From NCBI GenBank assembly GCA_964539665.1, contig CAZIKB010000209.1, positions 1 to 6,996 of the forward strand: DNA of 6,996 nucleotides. The letters run 5' to 3'. Made by a program: the position numbers and the translations under genes. Positions 4,928 through 6,996 of this stretch are shown here, in pieces. The notes below the pieces were generated by a model, which saw nothing but the letters and a program-made list of their open reading frames with translations, searched no databases and was not told the origin of the DNA. This DNA comes from CAZIKB01 sp964539665. Its GTDB lineage: Bacteria; Zhuqueibacterota; Zhuqueibacteria; Oceanimicrobiales; Oceanimicrobiaceae. Every line of letters begins with the position of its first letter. The first letter of the stretch is position 1.

Positions 4928-6996
4928 ATGGCAAACGGTACTTTGCAATTACAATCCATTCTGGAGCATATCCTCTCCAATTATCAGGAAGAGACGTATT
5001 CGATAAATCAACTTTGTGAGAAAACAAGGCATAGCAGGTTCCAGGTACACAGAATAATTAAAACAACCCTGAGTTTATCTTTTTCGCAGTTACTCCTGAG
5101 GATCCGAATTTTAGGTAGTGTAAAGATGTTAATTGAGCAGAATGGAAATGTTTCTGAAATTGCATACAGTGTAGGGTTTAGCAGCCCTTCCTATTTCAGT
5201 AAATGCTACACCACACTTTTTTCTGAAGCACCAGGAAAAACATTGAACACTCAAAAAATTCCATCGCCCAGGAATTCGCAAACCAGGAAATTGTTATCTC
5301 ATCCGAATGTTGGGGACTTATTCATCGAAAAGGGACTCATCCTTGAGGATATGATCAAACCCCAAACCCGATATCCCAAATTGAGTTCTTTGAGTGTGTA
5401 CTTCACTTCTGCACTAATTGTACTATTCTTAATTGTTTCAATTGCAAAAAATGATTGGTTGACAGGGGGCAACGATGATTTCATTGAATCAATGATGACA
5501 AAGATAAATAGGTCAGAATACATTAACCCTGCCAGTAAAGTCAAACTAGCGATTTTTACATTTCGCCAAAAAGAACTTAACTCAACTAATTTAACGATTG
5601 GTGAAAAACTCCAAGTAGGATTGCGGGATGATGAGAACCAAAATCAATGGGTGGGTACCGGGATCTCCATTGGACTTGCAGAGGATCTGGGCCAAAATAG
5701 TTATATCATCAGCCAAAGGAAAAATGCCGGTCATTTAGCAGAGATGATCAAAATAGCTCAGAATGAAAAGCAGGATTATTTCCTTACCGGATATTACACA
5801 ATTTCAGGTAGTGATTATTTAATCGATTTTGTCCTTTACAATTCTCGTACTTCCAAACCTATTTTTGAATTCAACCTGAAGGATGAAAACTTCTTTGATT
5901 TAATTGATTCAGCCACAGTAACTATTTTTCCAAAATTAGGTCTTTCCAACAGCCAGATTACGTACTCTGTCGATCTCCCCATTACCGAATACATGACTTC
6001 AAGCCTCAATGCCTTTCAGGAATATTCATACGCTTATATAGATCCAGAGCCTTCCCGTGCCGGCGATTTCGATTATGATCAGGCTTATATGCAGAAAGCA
6101 ATCAGCTTTGACTCAACATTTGCCCTTGCTGGTTATCGCAAGGCCGATGTATTCAATTATTGGCTTGCAAACAAGGCCGTATTGCGAGAGGCCATCAAAG
6201 TAGCAATGAACAACAGGGAAAGGCTTAATGAGGCCCACAGACTACAGATCCTTGGACTTAATTATCAAATCAACGGAGAGCCTGAAAAAGCAATTAAATT
6301 ATTCGAGCTACAGACAAATTATATTGAACCCACCGCATTTAATTTAAGACGGTTGGTCAATGTATATACAGCGAATTACCAGTTTAAGGACGCACTGAAA
6401 ACACAGAAGACACTGGTAAATGAATTCGAAATTGTTAGAGATGAGTGTGATCTTGTTTACTACTATATCCTGGCTGGCCAACTAAAAGAAGCCGCAAAAT
6501 TAGCTGATCGGTTACTATTAAAATATACTGAGAACCTGGATGTAAAGGAGCAGTATATGAGGTTGTTGTTGCATATTGGAGAATTTTCCGAAGCCAAAAA
6601 GGTGCGGGATGAATTGATCTTGCTGGAACCAGAAAATGCATTTATATTATCCCTTCTGGATTCACTCTTTCTCATGAGAAGCCAGGAGCAGTTTCCTGAT
6701 AATAACGAATACGTTGGTACGTATCAAGTGCCTGAATCTGGTATGCAAGCAATTGTTACACTGGTCAACGGAAAATTAAGATTTGCCTATCAAAACCAGG
6801 CCGGATCATTCCATTATCAGTACAAACCGGACCATTTTATTTCAACGATCTGGTGGGACCAGACGCATAAAAAACGATTCATACGAAACAATAATGGCAA
6901 GATCATCAAATTAGTCAATCATGAATTTTTAAAAGACAGCAGTGTTTTCAAATATGCTCTTTGGAAAAAAGACTCATTAATAGAAAGGGCATTTAA
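4928..6996 (+). CDS. Membrane-tethered AraC-type regulator with TolB-like and TPR domains (3' end open)
   Basis: The reading frame is open for 689 codons and runs off the window (last codon TTT at 6992-6994, then AA). Residues 1-105 form an N-terminal AraC-type double helix-turn-helix: HTH1 about 24-48 (YSINQLCEKTRHSRFQVHRI) and HTH2 74-104 with NVSEIAYSVGFSSPSYFSK, matching the AraC signature. A linker leads to one hydrophobic segment (about 155-174, SLSVYFTSALIVLFLIVSIA). The rest should be extracytoplasmic. Residues 203-370 follow the TolB-like pattern of CadC-type regulators and TPR proteins (KLAIFTF; VGTGISIGLAEDL; YFLTGYYTISG; FVLYNSRTSKPIFEF). TPR-like helical hairpins span about 382-570, and residues 594-680 form a beta-rich tail resembling DUF3471/lipocalin-like modules (EYVGTYQV, NGKLRF). 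This suggests a one-component signal transducer. ATG 4928 is the first possible start, because the frame has a stop at 4919-4921. The C-terminus probably lies just beyond the window. Domain calls are by eye; the ligand and targets are unknown. Confidence 0.88.
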   Translation, partial: MANGTLQLQSILEHILSNYQEETYSINQLCEKTRHSRFQVHRIIKTTLSLSFSQLLLRIRILGSVKMLIEQNGNVSEIAYSVGFSSPSYFSKCYTTLFSEAPGKTLNTQKIPSPRNSQTRKLLSHPNVGDLFIEKGLILEDMIKPQTRYPKLSSLSVYFTSALIVLFLIVSIAKNDWLTGGNDDFIESMMTKINRSEYINPASKVKLAIFTFRQKELNSTNLTIGEKLQVGLRDDENQNQWVGTGISIGLAEDLGQNSYIISQRKNAGHLAEMIKIAQNEKQDYFLTGYYTISGSDYLIDFVLYNSRTSKPIFEFNLKDENFFDLIDSATVTIFPKLGLSNSQITYSVDLPITEYMTSSLNAFQEYSYAYIDPEPSRAGDFDYDQAYMQKAISFDSTFALAGYRKADVFNYWLANKAVLREAIKVAMNNRERLNEAHRLQILGLNYQINGEPEKAIKLFELQTNYIEPTAFNLRRLVNVYTANYQFKDALKTQKTLVNEFEIVRDECDLVYYYILAGQLKEAAKLADRLLLKYTENLDVKEQYMRLLLHIGEFSEAKKVRDELILLEPENAFILSLLDSLFLMRSQEQFPDNNEYVGTYQVPESGMQAIVTLVNGKLRFAYQNQAGSFHYQYKPDHFISTIWWDQTHKKRFIRNNNGKIIKLVNHEFLKDSSVFKYALWKKDSLIERAF

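Noticed and set aside
5299..5544. 81-codon minus-strand ORF
   Set aside because: Antisense to the linker and membrane segment of the AraC-type gene, with no features of its own.
6435..6675. Two overlapping minus-strand ORFs of about 70 codons
   Set aside because: Both lie opposite the TPR region of the AraC-type gene and overlap each other in different frames.

Overview
The window looks like chromosomal DNA from a member of the Bacteroidota, probably a marine or soil Cytophagales- or Flavobacteriia-like organism. Four things point there: moderate-to-low GC; no Shine-Dalgarno sequences before the genes; signal peptides ending in the 'AQ' style common in this phylum; and upstream boxes fitting the Bacteroidota sigma-A pattern (TTG, about 20 nt, TAnnTTTG or close to it). 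The 803-residue double-FtsX permease and the AraC/TolB/TPR fusion are also typical of this phylum. The genus cannot be read from the sequence.

Layout, left to right. (1) Positions 1-126 carry no gene but hold a hairpin resembling the terminal hairpins of IS200/IS605-type elements. (2) Positions 127-333, minus strand, encode a dodecin of the subfamily that lacks the flavin-stacking tryptophan; its promoter lies at about 366-396. (3) Positions 540-1061, plus strand, encode a small secreted protein of unknown function with a 16-residue Asp/Glu/Asn run. (4) Positions 1326-2096 encode a secreted protein that appears to be a tandem duplication of an ABM-like ferredoxin fold. It has a promoter overlapped by a long imperfect inverted repeat, and a clear intrinsic terminator. 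(5) Positions 2242-4653 encode an MacB/FtsX-type ABC transporter permease with no ATPase beside it. (6) Positions 4654-4927 are a non-coding region rich in palindromes and a tandem direct repeat. (7) Positions 4928 to the window end hold a long gene with no stop inside the window. It encodes an N-terminal AraC-type DNA-binding domain, one membrane segment, then a predicted extracytoplasmic TolB-like domain, TPR-like helices and a C-terminal beta-rich domain.

The genes do not form one obvious pathway. Dodecin is divergent from the rest, and the plus-strand genes have their own promoters or long gaps, so they look like separate transcription units. The most interesting part is the right half: a membrane-tethered one-component regulator, its elaborate upstream region (likely autoregulatory sites), and the adjacent FtsX-type permease. 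A functional link between regulator and permease is only inferred from adjacency. I saw no CRISPR array, tRNA, rRNA or complete mobile element.
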